Assembly (NCBI RefSeq): GCF_002234575.2
Contig: NZ_CP022464.2
Location: forward strand, 248,001 to 312,000
DNA length: 64,000 nt
Direction: 5' to 3'
From: Enterocloster bolteae
GTDB taxonomy: Bacteria; Bacillota; Clostridia; Lachnospirales; Lachnospiraceae
Shown here in pieces: positions 23,680 to 32,390 of the stretch. Every line of letters begins with the position of its first letter. Position 1 is the stretch's first letter. The translations under genes were made by a program, and so were the position numbers. The notes under the pieces were generated by a model. It did not search any database and was not told the origin of the DNA. It saw nothing but the letters and a program-made list of their open reading frames with translations.

Positions 23680-23841
23680 TTATTTTTTATCCTTGTCCTT
23701 TTTGGCCTTGGCTGAACCGGAGCCCAGGAGTTTGCCAACTTCCTTAAAGGAACGGTTGAACCGGAGAGCCTGTTTGTTTAAGTCTGTCTTATCGCTGGTG
23801 GCCTGGAGCAGTTTTTTGGTGATTCCCGGAGGGAGTGCCAT
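23680..23841 (-). CDS. small basic hypothetical protein (53 residues) downstream of trmB
   Basis: The reading frame from ATG 23841 to TAA 23680 encodes 53 residues beginning MALPPGITKKLLQATSDK and ending in a lysine-rich tail (AKAKKDKDKK). An AGGAGG site lies 8 bases before the ATG, and the gene starts 36 bases after the trmB stop on the same strand, so it is probably co-transcribed. It is hydrophilic, with no membrane segment, signal peptide or cysteine. No family is recognised. The strong ribosome-binding site is the main evidence that it is real. Confidence 0.72.
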   Translation of the reverse strand: MALPPGITKKLLQATSDKTDLNKQALRFNRSFKEVGKLLGSGSAKAKKDKDKK

Positions 23842-23877
23842 GCTGTCCGCCTCCTGATGGTATCCTTTACCTGTATT

Positions 23878-24540
23878 CTATGCCGGGTCCTGGCCGAAGG
23901 TTCCTGTCCGCCGGGCAATGAGCTTGCAGATGGGCTTGCCCTCGGAGGCGAATTTCATCTCATACTCTGTCATCACATTTCCTTCTGCCATGGGGCTGTT
24001 GTGAAGATCAAAGGTATACTCTGTAATCTCCCAGCCGGCATCTGGAATGGATTCCAGGGAATATTCAAACAGCCCGCGGTTATCTGTCTTGAATTCAACA
24101 ACACCCTGGGGCGCCAGAATTTTGTCGTATACAGACATAAAGACAGGGGATGTGAGCCTTCGCTTGGCATGGCGGTCCTTTGGCCATGGATCTGAGAAGT
24201 TCAGGTATATCCGGTCCACCTCGCCGGGGGCAAAGATCTCCGCCATGTCCTTTGCGTCGATGCACATAAAATAAATATTTTCAAGGTCCATTTCGCTGCG
24301 TTTCTGAAGTCCCCGCAGAAGGACGCTGGAATAGCGCTCAATTCCAATATAGTTGATATCCGGGTTGGCGGATGCTTTTTCCATAATAAAACGGCCCTTA
24401 CCCATTCCCACCTCGATTTCAAGGGGATGGCTGCCGCCGAATACCTGGTTCCATGTGCCGCGGTGCTGTTCCGGCTCCTGAATGACAAATGGGCTGGAGG
24501 CAATGGTTTCCTCGGCACCCTGGATGTGGCGTAATCGCAT
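23878..24540 (-). CDS. trmB: tRNA (guanine-N7-)-methyltransferase
   Basis: SAM-dependent methyltransferase of 220 residues forming m7G46 in tRNA. The SAM-binding GMGKGRF (about 45-51), IGIERY and the family-specific NFSDPWPKDRHAKRRL motif with the catalytic region are all present. The C-terminal TEYEMKF is also typical. The ATG at 24540 is selected because AAGGA lies 8 bases upstream, whereas an ATG 9 bases further upstream abuts the ribosome-binding site. Confidence 0.96.
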   Translation of the reverse strand: MRLRHIQGAEETIASSPFVIQEPEQHRGTWNQVFGGSHPLEIEVGMGKGRFIMEKASANPDINYIGIERYSSVLLRGLQKRSEMDLENIYFMCIDAKDMAEIFAPGEVDRIYLNFSDPWPKDRHAKRRLTSPVFMSVYDKILAPQGVVEFKTDNRGLFEYSLESIPDAGWEITEYTFDLHNSPMAEGNVMTEYEMKFASEGKPICKLIARRTGTFGQDPA

Positions 24541-24579
24541 GTGTTTCATCCTTTCGTGAATATAGTTGCTGCAGGCCTT

Positions 24580-24608
24580 ATTTTAACATTCAAAAGATGC
24601 ATTTGCAA
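24580..24608 (-). promoter_or_regulatory. promoter of trmB
   Basis: On the minus strand, TTGCAA (24603-24608) and TAAAAT (24580-24585) are separated by 17 bases, about 40 bases before the trmB start. Confidence 0.65.
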
Positions 24609-24725
24609 CAAAATTTACTTTTTTCTTATTTTTCTGATTTTTTATAATTAATAGTGCAAAATTAGCAAAAATCTAGTATACTATACATAATAGGCGGATA
24701 TCTGCGATACTAAGGAGGAAGGCTT

Positions 24726-25721
24726 ATGTCGAATGTGGAGCGGACGACCAGCTGGCAGCAGATTCAGCAGGGCGTTAAGGAAGCAGAGCGATTAATTGCG
24801 CGCAAGGAATATAATCTTGTGATGGTCAGAGCCAGACAGGTTCTGGAATATATGGTAAGATGCATGGCTGAGAGAGCGTGTGTGGTGGAAGGGGATCTGT
24901 CCGATACCATAGACCAGCTGTACGAAGGCCAGTGGATTAACAAGGCCACCAAGGACAATTACCATACCATCCGTATACTGGGGAACAAGGCTGTTCATGA
25001 GGGGGATGACACGGCGTATGACGCCAACCAGGCATTCCAGCTGCTGACCCAGGAAGTGTATGTGTTTGCCAATGAATTTGCAGGAGGTTCGGGCGGCCGT
25101 CCGGTCAGAACGTCCTCGGCTGCAAGGAATACATCAGGGCGCCCGGCGCCCAGGCAGGGAACCGGCGGAGGCAGGAGCGCTTCCGGCAGGAACAGCCAGA
25201 GGGTACCTGCCAGGAATACCCGCAGCGGCCCGTCCCGCCAGGGCGGACCCAGGAAGAAGCGCAGACGGGTATCACCGGCAGCATACATACTGAGACTGCT
25301 GATTCCGGTGCTGCTGGTTATACTTCTGATTGTGGTTATCCGTGTTTTCACGTCGGATAAGGGCAAGGATGCAGATAAGACCACCACAGTTCCGACTGTG
25401 ACCACTGCGCCTGTAGAGCCTGCACCTACGCTGCCGCCGGAACCTGAGACAGAGCCTGAGACAGAGCCGCCTGCAGAGACCTACAGGATTAAGGGAAGCA
25501 GTGTAAATGTCCGCAGCGAGCCATCTACCAGCGGCCGGATTCTGGTACAGCTGGGCAGCGGCACCGAGGTGGTGTACGTGAAGCGGTATGACAACGACTG
25601 GGCAGTCATTAACTACGATGGCCAGGAGGCGTATGTATCCAGCAAATATATTGAAAAGGTAGAACCCGTGGCGTCAACCGGGGGGGAGACTGAGGGCAGC
25701 GAGGCCCAGACAGCCAATTAG
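24726..25721 (+). CDS. membrane protein with DUF4145-like N-terminal domain and extracellular SH3b domain
   Basis: Protein of 331 residues in three parts. A helical cytoplasmic domain (about 1-115, with RARQVLEYMV and RILGNKAVHE) resembles DUF4145. A basic Arg/Gly/Ser linker (about 120-180) is followed by one membrane helix (about 185-207). After an acidic Pro/Thr spacer comes a bacterial SH3 domain (about 247-310, VNVRSEPS...GTEVVYVKRYDNDW). The arrangement suggests an envelope sensor with the SH3b domain contacting peptidoglycan. It is monocistronic, with a strong terminator downstream. Function unknown. Confidence 0.85.
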   Translation: MSNVERTTSWQQIQQGVKEAERLIARKEYNLVMVRARQVLEYMVRCMAERACVVEGDLSDTIDQLYEGQWINKATKDNYHTIRILGNKAVHEGDDTAYDANQAFQLLTQEVYVFANEFAGGSGGRPVRTSSAARNTSGRPAPRQGTGGGRSASGRNSQRVPARNTRSGPSRQGGPRKKRRRVSPAAYILRLLIPVLLVILLIVVIRVFTSDKGKDADKTTTVPTVTTAPVEPAPTLPPEPETEPETEPPAETYRIKGSSVNVRSEPSTSGRILVQLGSGTEVVYVKRYDNDWAVINYDGQEAYVSSKYIEKVEPVASTGGETEGSEAQTAN

Positions 25722-25771
25722 GCTCATGTATTTGTGAAAATTGTATAGGAAAAATTGGTAATTTTGGATGC

Positions 25772-25808
25772 AAAAAGAGGAAGAATTTAAAAAGTTCTTC
25801 CTCTTTTT
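25772..25808. terminator. terminator after the SH3b protein gene
   Basis: A perfect 14-bp stem (25772-25785 with 25795-25808) runs from A5 to T5, so it is potentially bidirectional. It separates the SH3b gene from the V-type ATPase operon. Confidence 0.9.
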
Positions 25809-25828
25809 GGCGTTTTGCAGTGGGGAAA

Positions 25829-25857
25829 TTGTGAAAAATTAATTTTAAAACTAAAAT
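25829..25857 (+). promoter_or_regulatory. promoter of the V-type ATPase operon
   Basis: TTGTGA (25829-25834) and TAAAAT (25852-25857) are 17 bases apart. A palindrome TATCAT-GAA-ATGATA (25885-25899) lies in the leader between this promoter and the first gene. Confidence 0.6.
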
Positions 25858-25923
25858 ACCTCTGGTTTTTTTCTAAAAAAGGAGTATCATGAAATGATAT
25901 GAAAATATATAAGGAGGAGAGCT

Positions 25924-26235
25924 ATGGATACTGTGATTAACCGTTTATCGGAAATCGAAGCAGCGGCCGGAGCCATTGTGGAAGAAGCGAATGCACGCAA
26001 GAAGGCATTTGCCGAGGAAATGGACGCAAAGACGGCTGCCTTTGATAAGAGTATGGAACAGGAAACGGCCCGCAGGATTGCAGAGATTCAGGAGAAGATG
26101 GAGGCGGACATGAACGGGCTCCTTGCAAAGCAGAAGGCAGAATCAGAGGCCCTGCTTAAGGAGCTGGAAGATAATTATAACCGGCACCATGAAGAATATG
26201 CAGAGGCTCTGTTCCAGAAGATGATAAAGGGGTGA
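25924..26235 (+). CDS. V-type ATPase subunit G/H-like peripheral stalk protein
   Basis: Charged, almost entirely alpha-helical protein of 103 residues rich in Ala, Glu and Lys, with heptad character throughout. It is the first gene of the V-type ATPase operon, in the position of NtpF/AhaH, which pairs with subunit E to form the peripheral stalk. AGGAGGAGAGCT precedes the ATG. Sequence conservation in this family is low, so the call rests on composition and position. Confidence 0.82.
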   Translation: MDTVINRLSEIEAAAGAIVEEANARKKAFAEEMDAKTAAFDKSMEQETARRIAEIQEKMEADMNGLLAKQKAESEALLKELEDNYNRHHEEYAEALFQKMIKG

Positions 26236-26239
26236 GATT

Positions 26240-27259
26240 ATGGGCAGCCTGATTGCTTACAGCGGCATTGCCACCAAGGTGAAGGCAATGGAACGCTGGC
26301 GTATAAAAGATGAGCAGTTCCTTGAGATGGCGGCCCTGGAAACCGTACCGGATGCAGTGCAGTACCTGCGTGCCTTTCTGCCTTACCGCGAGATATTTGG
26401 CCAGGTGGAGGACAAGGATCTGCACAGGGGAAACATTGAGCAGCATCTGAATCTGTCCCAGTACAGGGATTTTGCAAAGCTTTACCAGTTTGCCAATATA
26501 AAGCAGAGGCGTTTCCTGGACCTGTACTTCATGCATTATGAGATTACCATTCTAAAGACCTGTCTGAGAAATGCGGCAGGCCACAGGGAACAGAGGCAGG
26601 ACCTTTCCATGTTCCGTGATTTCTTTGAGAGGCATTCCGCCCTTGACCTGATCACGCTTTCCCAGTCCCAAAGCATGGAAGAGTTCATAGGGAATCTGAA
26701 GGGGTCCGTGTATTACGGCCCGTTGTACCAGATGCAGCAGAACGGCAGGGTAACCCTTCCGGCCTGTGAGACAGCCCTGGATATGCTGTATTTCAGGTCC
26801 ATGTGGAAGATTAAGGACAAGTACCTGTCAAAGAACGAGCAGAAGATAATCGCCCAGTGTTTCGGCACCAGGATGGATATGCTGAACCTCCAGTGGATTT
26901 GCCGTTCCAAAAAGTTTTACCAGCTGGAGCCAGGGGAGATATACGCCATGCTGATTCCCATACAGCTCCATCTGACCAGAAAAGAGATTAACCGGATGGT
27001 GGAGGCGGAGAATCTGGATATACTATACGGACTCATAGGAGCGAGCTGGTACGGCAGGACTGGCCTGGTCCATCTGGACCAAGATCAGGATCTGGACCAT
27101 CTGGCCCACGATATAATAGACAGGATTTACCTGAAGACAAGCAGAAAAGACCCATACTCCATCGCCATACTGAATTCCTATCTCTACTTTAAGGAGAGGG
27201 AAATCCAGCGTATCATCACTACTATTGAGAAGATACGTTATGGGCTGGGAGCAAGTTGA
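26240..27259 (+). CDS. ntpC: V-type ATP synthase subunit C
   Basis: Central connector of 339 residues (V_ATPase_C/d family, usual length 330-350) that seats the rotor shaft on the membrane ring. It is a largely helical protein without membrane segments. The C-terminal KEREIQRIITTIEKIRYGL is typical of the family. It begins 4 bases after the stalk gene and 17 bases before subunit I, which places it in the assembly order of this operon. Confidence 0.92.
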   Translation: MGSLIAYSGIATKVKAMERWRIKDEQFLEMAALETVPDAVQYLRAFLPYREIFGQVEDKDLHRGNIEQHLNLSQYRDFAKLYQFANIKQRRFLDLYFMHYEITILKTCLRNAAGHREQRQDLSMFRDFFERHSALDLITLSQSQSMEEFIGNLKGSVYYGPLYQMQQNGRVTLPACETALDMLYFRSMWKIKDKYLSKNEQKIIAQCFGTRMDMLNLQWICRSKKFYQLEPGEIYAMLIPIQLHLTRKEINRMVEAENLDILYGLIGASWYGRTGLVHLDQDQDLDHLAHDIIDRIYLKTSRKDPYSIAILNSYLYFKEREIQRIITTIEKIRYGLGAS

Positions 27260-27276
27260 CTAAAGGGGGTTAAGAC

Positions 27277-29217
27277 GTGATTGAGAAGATGAAGTTCTTA
27301 AGTATTACCGGCCCTAAGGAGGATATTGACCGGGTGGTGGACACTTATCTGTCAAGATATGAGATCCACCTGGAAAATGCCCTGTCGGAGCTTAAGACAG
27401 TAAAAGACCTGAGGCCTTATATTGAAACGAATCCATATAAGGATGTGCTGGAAAAGGCCCAGGGGCTGGTGGAAAGCTATCATGACCTGATAACGGACCA
27501 GACGGGCCGGAACATGAAGCTGGAGGAGGCCGTTGAGGTTATTAACAGCCTTGACACCCAGCTTAAGGAACTGACAGACCAAAAGAACGTCCTGGTGCAC
27601 CAGCGGGACGAGTTAAAGGCTTCCAGGGACAGGGTTATACCCTTTGCAGGGCTTAACTACAATGTGAAGGAGATACTTAAGTTCCGTTTCATGAAGTTCC
27701 GTTTCGGACGTATTTCCAGGGAATATTATGAGAAATTCTCATCCTATGTGTATGAGACCATAGACACGGTTATGTTCAAATGCGAGGAGGAGGGGGATTA
27801 TGTATGGGTGGTCTACTTTGTGCCGGAGAGCCTGGCGGACAAGATTGACGCCATCTATGCATCCATGCATTTTGAGCGGTGTTTCCTTCCGGATGAGTAC
27901 GAGGGTACTCCGGTGGAGGCAGGACATGTGCTGGACGACAGGATAGGAAGCCTTCAGAAGGAGATAGACGAGGCGGACAGGAATATCGTGGAGGCCATGA
28001 GCAGCAGGAAGGACGAGTTTGCCGCTGCCTTAAGGCGCATCAGGACATTTTCAACCAACTTTGATGTGAGGAAAATGGCTGCCGTCACCAAGCATGACAC
28101 CCATAACTTTTACATCCTGTGCGGATGGATGACGGAGAATGATGCAAAGAGGTTCCAGAAGGAAATCGAATGCGACAGCGATACCTTCTGCATTATTGAG
28201 GACGACCACAACAACATCATGAGCACTCCTCCCACCAAGATGAAGAATCCGGGGCTGTTCAGGCCCTTTGAGATGTATGTGGAGATGTACGGGCTGCCAT
28301 CCTATAATGAGCTGGACCCCACCATACTGATTGGCATTACGTATTCCATTTTGTTTGGTTTCATGTTCGGGGACGCCGGGCAGGGACTGTGCCTGCTGAT
28401 TGGAGGATTTCTGCTGTACCGGTTTAAGAAGATACGTCTGGCAGGAATCATTTCCTGCTGCGGCGTGTTCTCCACCATATTCGGACTGCTCTTCGGAAGC
28501 GTTTTTGGATTTGAGGATATCATAGATGCTGTGTGGCTCAGGCCCCAGGAGGCCATGACAGATCTGCCCTTTATCGGCAGGCTGAACACGGTATTTGTGG
28601 TGGCGGTTGCCATTGGAATGGGAATCATCCTTTTATGCATGATTCTCAATATCATCAACAGCCTGAGAACCCATGATGTGGAGAAGGCGTATTTTGACAC
28701 AAACGGCGTGGCCGGGCTGGTATTCTATTTTGCCCTGGCATCCGTGATTGTACTGTATATGACCGGAAATCCGCTTCCCGCCACCGTGATTCTGGTAATC
28801 ATGTTCCTGATTCCGCTTCTGGTGATATTCTTTAAGGAACCGCTGGCAGCCATATTGGAGAAAAAGGCGGAACGGATGGAAACCGGCCTGGGAATGTTTA
28901 TCACCCAGGGCATATTTGAACTCTTTGAGGTGCTGTTAAGCTATTTTTCCAACACCCTTTCCTTTGTCCGTGTGGGTGCGTTTGCAGTGAGCCACGCAGC
29001 CATGATGCAGGTGGTCCTGATGTTAGCAGGGGCAGAGGCAGGAGGAAATACCAACTGGGCCGTGGTGGTTGGCGGCAACCTGTTTGTATGCGGTATGGAG
29101 GGCCTGATTGTGGGCATCCAGGTACTGCGTCTGGAATACTATGAGCTGTTCAGCCGGTTCTACCGCGGCAGCGGCAGGGCATTTGAACCGTATGGAAAGG
29201 CTGCCGGAGAGCAGTAA
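27277..29217 (+). CDS. ntpI: V-type ATP synthase subunit I
   Basis: Membrane stator of 646 residues carrying the ion half-channels. The N-terminal cytoplasmic half (about 1-330) is coiled-coil rich. The C-terminal half has several membrane helices, starting at SILFGFMFGDAGQGL (about 355-369) and including the essential-arginine region NTLSFVRVGAFAVSHA (about 558-573). The start is a GTG at 27277 with AGGGGGTTAAGAC upstream. Confidence 0.94.
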   Translation: MIEKMKFLSITGPKEDIDRVVDTYLSRYEIHLENALSELKTVKDLRPYIETNPYKDVLEKAQGLVESYHDLITDQTGRNMKLEEAVEVINSLDTQLKELTDQKNVLVHQRDELKASRDRVIPFAGLNYNVKEILKFRFMKFRFGRISREYYEKFSSYVYETIDTVMFKCEEEGDYVWVVYFVPESLADKIDAIYASMHFERCFLPDEYEGTPVEAGHVLDDRIGSLQKEIDEADRNIVEAMSSRKDEFAAALRRIRTFSTNFDVRKMAAVTKHDTHNFYILCGWMTENDAKRFQKEIECDSDTFCIIEDDHNNIMSTPPTKMKNPGLFRPFEMYVEMYGLPSYNELDPTILIGITYSILFGFMFGDAGQGLCLLIGGFLLYRFKKIRLAGIISCCGVFSTIFGLLFGSVFGFEDIIDAVWLRPQEAMTDLPFIGRLNTVFVVAVAIGMGIILLCMILNIINSLRTHDVEKAYFDTNGVAGLVFYFALASVIVLYMTGNPLPATVILVIMFLIPLLVIFFKEPLAAILEKKAERMETGLGMFITQGIFELFEVLLSYFSNTLSFVRVGAFAVSHAAMMQVVLMLAGAEAGGNTNWAVVVGGNLFVCGMEGLIVGIQVLRLEYYELFSRFYRGSGRAFEPYGKAAGEQ

Positions 29218-29248
29218 GCATATATAATACAAAAAGGAGATATGAGAT

Positions 29249-29683
29249 ATGAGTTTATTAGTTAAAATTACACTGAGCGCAGCACTTATTTTAAGCATTG
29301 CAGTACCTTTTGGGGCATTTGCAGCAGGGGAAAAGACAAAGGGACGCTATAGGACAGCCCTGGCAGCCAATGTATTCCTGTTTTTCGGCACCATGGTATT
29401 CGCGGCAGTGGTCATGTTCTCCGGCAATGCAGCGGCAGCCGAGACAGGAGCCCAGGCAGCCGGTTCATCCGCGGCAGGCATGGGCTATCTGTCGGCAGCA
29501 CTGGCCACAGGACTTTCCTGTCTGGGCGGCGGCATCGCTGTTTCCGCAGCAGCCAGCGCAGCACTGGGAGCTATCAGCGAGGACAGCTCCATCCTTGGTA
29601 AATCATTAATCTTCGTAGGTCTTGCCGAAGGTGTGTGTCTCTATGGTCTGATCATATCCTTTATGATCTTAGGAAAGCTGTAA
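29249..29683 (+). CDS. ntpK: V-type ATP synthase subunit K (proteolipid ring)
   Basis: Four-helix proteolipid of 144 residues forming the rotor ring. The ion-carrying glutamate is in LAEGVCLYGLI in the last helix. The first hairpin has no buried acidic residue, as in 16-kDa V-type proteolipids. The third helix (LGGGIAVSAAASAALG) lacks the glutamine seen in the Na+-binding NtpK of Enterococcus hirae, so sodium coupling is not supported from sequence alone, though it is not excluded. Confidence 0.93.
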   Translation: MSLLVKITLSAALILSIAVPFGAFAAGEKTKGRYRTALAANVFLFFGTMVFAAVVMFSGNAAAAETGAQAAGSSAAGMGYLSAALATGLSCLGGGIAVSAAASAALGAISEDSSILGKSLIFVGLAEGVCLYGLIISFMILGKL

Positions 29684-29687
29684 TCCC

Positions 29688-29996
29688 ATGAAGATGTACC
29701 TTATCAGCGACAACATCGACACACTGACCGGCATGCGGCTGGCGGGAGTCGAGGGGGCTGTGGTCCATAAGAGGGAAGAACTGAAGGAAGAACTGGATAA
29801 GGCCCTGGCCGACAAAACCATCGGGATCATCCTGCTGACAGAAAAGTTCGGCAGGGAATTTCCGGAGATCATCGACAATGTAAAGCTGGAGCGCAAGCTT
29901 CCGCTGATTGTGGAGATTCCGGACCGCCATGGAACCGGCCGCAAGCCGGACTTTATCACCTCTTATGTGAACGAGGCAATCGGACTGAAACTGTAG
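29688..29996 (+). CDS. ntpG: V-type ATP synthase subunit F
   Basis: Small Rossmann-like subunit of 102 residues of the central shaft (NtpG in E. hirae naming). Typical elements are the N-terminal MYLISDNIDTLTGMRLAGV and the central IGIILLTEKFG. The start codon lies 5 bases after the subunit K stop, indicating coupling. Confidence 0.92.
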   Translation: MKMYLISDNIDTLTGMRLAGVEGAVVHKREELKEELDKALADKTIGIILLTEKFGREFPEIIDNVKLERKLPLIVEIPDRHGTGRKPDFITSYVNEAIGLKL

Positions 29997-30022
29997 TAAT
30001 GATAGAAAGAGGGTGAATCAGC

Positions 30023-30616
30023 TTGACAACAGAGGAAAAGCTAAAGCATTTCCAGGATATCTGCATGACGGATGCCAGAGAGCGCAGCGCCAGGATGTTA
30101 GATGACTATATGAACGCCCTGGAGGCTGCCTTTGAGGAGCATGCGGCTGACGCCAGGAGGCGGGCCGACATGCAGGTGGAGGCAGAGACAGAGAAGCTGG
30201 AGCGTGAAATCAATAAAAGGCTGTCCATCGGCCAGCTGGATTTAAAGAGGGAGGCCAGCCACAAGCAGGAGGAACTTAAGGATAAGCTGTTCGTGGAACT
30301 GCGCGACAAACTGGCCAACTTTATGGAGACACAGGATTACCAGCGGCTTCTGGACCGCCAGGTAAAGGCTGCCAAGGAATTTGCAGGGGATGAGGAACTG
30401 ATTATCTATATGGACCCATCGGATGTGGATAAGCTGCAGCGCATTGCCATGCACCACAACGCCACCATCAAGGTCAGCGAATATTCCTTTAACGGAGGCA
30501 CCAGGGCTGTGCTTCCGGGTAAGCATATACTTATAGACAACTCATTCCAGACTAAGTTAAACGAGGCCCGCCATGAGTTTAAATTTGACTTGACAGGAGG
30601 TAGGCAAAGTGGCTAA
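30023..30616 (+). CDS. ntpE: V-type ATP synthase subunit E
   Basis: Peripheral-stalk subunit of 197 residues. The N-terminal two thirds is a long charged helix suited to coiled coil with the G/H-like subunit, and the C-terminal part is globular and binds the head. The start is a TTG at 30023 with a GAGGGTGAATCAGC site. The end overlaps the GTG of subunit A by 8 bases. Confidence 0.9.
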   Translation: MTTEEKLKHFQDICMTDARERSARMLDDYMNALEAAFEEHAADARRRADMQVEAETEKLEREINKRLSIGQLDLKREASHKQEELKDKLFVELRDKLANFMETQDYQRLLDRQVKAAKEFAGDEELIIYMDPSDVDKLQRIAMHHNATIKVSEYSFNGGTRAVLPGKHILIDNSFQTKLNEARHEFKFDLTGGRQSG

Positions 30617-32375
30617 GACAGGTGTGATTTACGGTATAAATGGTCCTGTCGTTTCCCTGCTGGGCGACTCAGGGTTCCAGATGAATGAGATGGTGCATGT
30701 GGGCCAGGAGAAGCTGGTGGGCGAGGTCATCGGACTGAACTCAGAGAAGACCACCATTCAGGTTTATGAGGAGACCAGCGGAATTAAGCCGGGAGAAACC
30801 GTGACTGGTACAGGCGCTCCTGTATCCGTTACACTGGCGCCGGGAATCCTGAGCAATATATTTGACGGAATTGAGCGTCCCTTAAGCGAGATTGCCAAGG
30901 GAAGCGGATATTATATCAGCAGAGGCATATCCGTCAACAGTCTGGATACGGATAAAAAGTGGGATACCCACATGGTGGTGAAGGAAGGGGACAGAATCAT
31001 GCCCGGCACCATTATTGCTGAGGTGCCGGAGACAAGGGCTATCACCCATAAGGTCATGGCTCCGCCGGACGCGGAAGGCTATGTCCTTACAGTGGTGCCG
31101 GACGGCCGGTACACCATAGAGGAGCCGCTTCTGACCCTTCAGCTCATGGACGGCACTGAGAGGACCCTGACCATGACCCAGAAATGGCCCATCCGCGTGG
31201 CCAGGCCGTCTGCCAGGCGGTTCCCGGCAGTGAAGCCCCTGATCACAGGCCAGCGTATTCTGGACACCATGTTTCCCCTGGCAAAGGGCGGCACGGCAGC
31301 CATTCCCGGAGGCTTCGGCACTGGCAAAACCATGACCCAGCACCAGGTGGCAAAGTGGTCGGATGCGGATGTCATCATCTATATTGGCTGCGGTGAGCGC
31401 GGCAACGAGATGACCCAGGTTCTGGAGGAGTTCTCAGAGCTCATAGACCCAAAGACAGGAAATCCGCTGATGGACAGGACGACCCTGATTGCCAACACAT
31501 CCAACATGCCGGTGGCTGCCCGTGAGGCCAGCCTGTATTCCGGCCTTACCCTGGCCGAGTATTACAGGGATATGGGATACCATGTGGCCATTATGGCTGA
31601 CTCCACCTCCAGATGGGCAGAGGCCTTAAGGGAGCTGTCAGGCCGTCTGGAGGAAATGCCTGCCGAGGAAGGTTTCCCGGCTTACCTGGCATCCCGCCTT
31701 TCCGCGTTCTACGAGAGGGCGGGCATGATGCAGAACCTCAATGGAACAGAAGGTTCCGTGACTATCATCGGCGCGGTGTCGCCTCAGGGAGGCGATTTCT
31801 CCGAGCCTGTGACCATGAATACCAAGCGTTTTGTGCGCTGTTTCTGGGGACTGGATAAATCCCTGGCTTACGCCAGGCACTTCCCGGCCATCCATTGGCT
31901 TACCAGCTATTCGGAATATATTAACGACCTGTCCTCCTGGTACATGGACAATGTGGATAAGCGGTTTGTGGACGACCGGAACCGCCTGATGGCGCTTCTG
32001 GTGCAGGAGAGCAGCCTGATGGAGATTGTAAAGCTGATTGGAGCCGACGTACTGCCGGATGACCAGAAGCTGGTGCTTGAAATCGCAAAGGTGATCCGTC
32101 TGGGGTTCCTGCAGCAGAATGCATTCCACAAGGACGACACGTCTGTGCCTTTGATTAAGCAGTTTAAGATGATGGAAGTCATTCTTTACCTGTATAAAAA
32201 ATCACGTTCCCTTGTGTCCATGGGCATGCCTGTGTCTGTGCTGAAGGAGGAGAACATATTTGACAAAATCATATCCATTAAATACGATGTGCCCAATGAC
32301 CGCCTGGAAATGTTTGATGACTATATGAAGATGATAGACGGTTTCTACGACAGGGTCGTGGAACGGAACGCGTAA
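30609..32375 (+). CDS. ntpA: V-type ATP synthase subunit A (catalytic)
   Basis: Catalytic subunit of 588 residues, the usual family length. The P-loop is GGFGTGKT (about 235-242), where many homologues read GPFGSGKT. The V/A-type insertion (about 110-200), the catalytic GERGNEM and the Walker B-like VAIMADSTSRWAEALRE are present. The start is GTG 30609 with AGGAGG 8 bases upstream. Its three copies alternate with subunit B in the head that hydrolyses or makes ATP. Confidence 0.97.
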   Translation: MAKTGVIYGINGPVVSLLGDSGFQMNEMVHVGQEKLVGEVIGLNSEKTTIQVYEETSGIKPGETVTGTGAPVSVTLAPGILSNIFDGIERPLSEIAKGSGYYISRGISVNSLDTDKKWDTHMVVKEGDRIMPGTIIAEVPETRAITHKVMAPPDAEGYVLTVVPDGRYTIEEPLLTLQLMDGTERTLTMTQKWPIRVARPSARRFPAVKPLITGQRILDTMFPLAKGGTAAIPGGFGTGKTMTQHQVAKWSDADVIIYIGCGERGNEMTQVLEEFSELIDPKTGNPLMDRTTLIANTSNMPVAAREASLYSGLTLAEYYRDMGYHVAIMADSTSRWAEALRELSGRLEEMPAEEGFPAYLASRLSAFYERAGMMQNLNGTEGSVTIIGAVSPQGGDFSEPVTMNTKRFVRCFWGLDKSLAYARHFPAIHWLTSYSEYINDLSSWYMDNVDKRFVDDRNRLMALLVQESSLMEIVKLIGADVLPDDQKLVLEIAKVIRLGFLQQNAFHKDDTSVPLIKQFKMMEVILYLYKKSRSLVSMGMPVSVLKEENIFDKIISIKYDVPNDRLEMFDDYMKMIDGFYDRVVERNA

Positions 32376-32390
32376 GGGAGGGAGGTCCAT

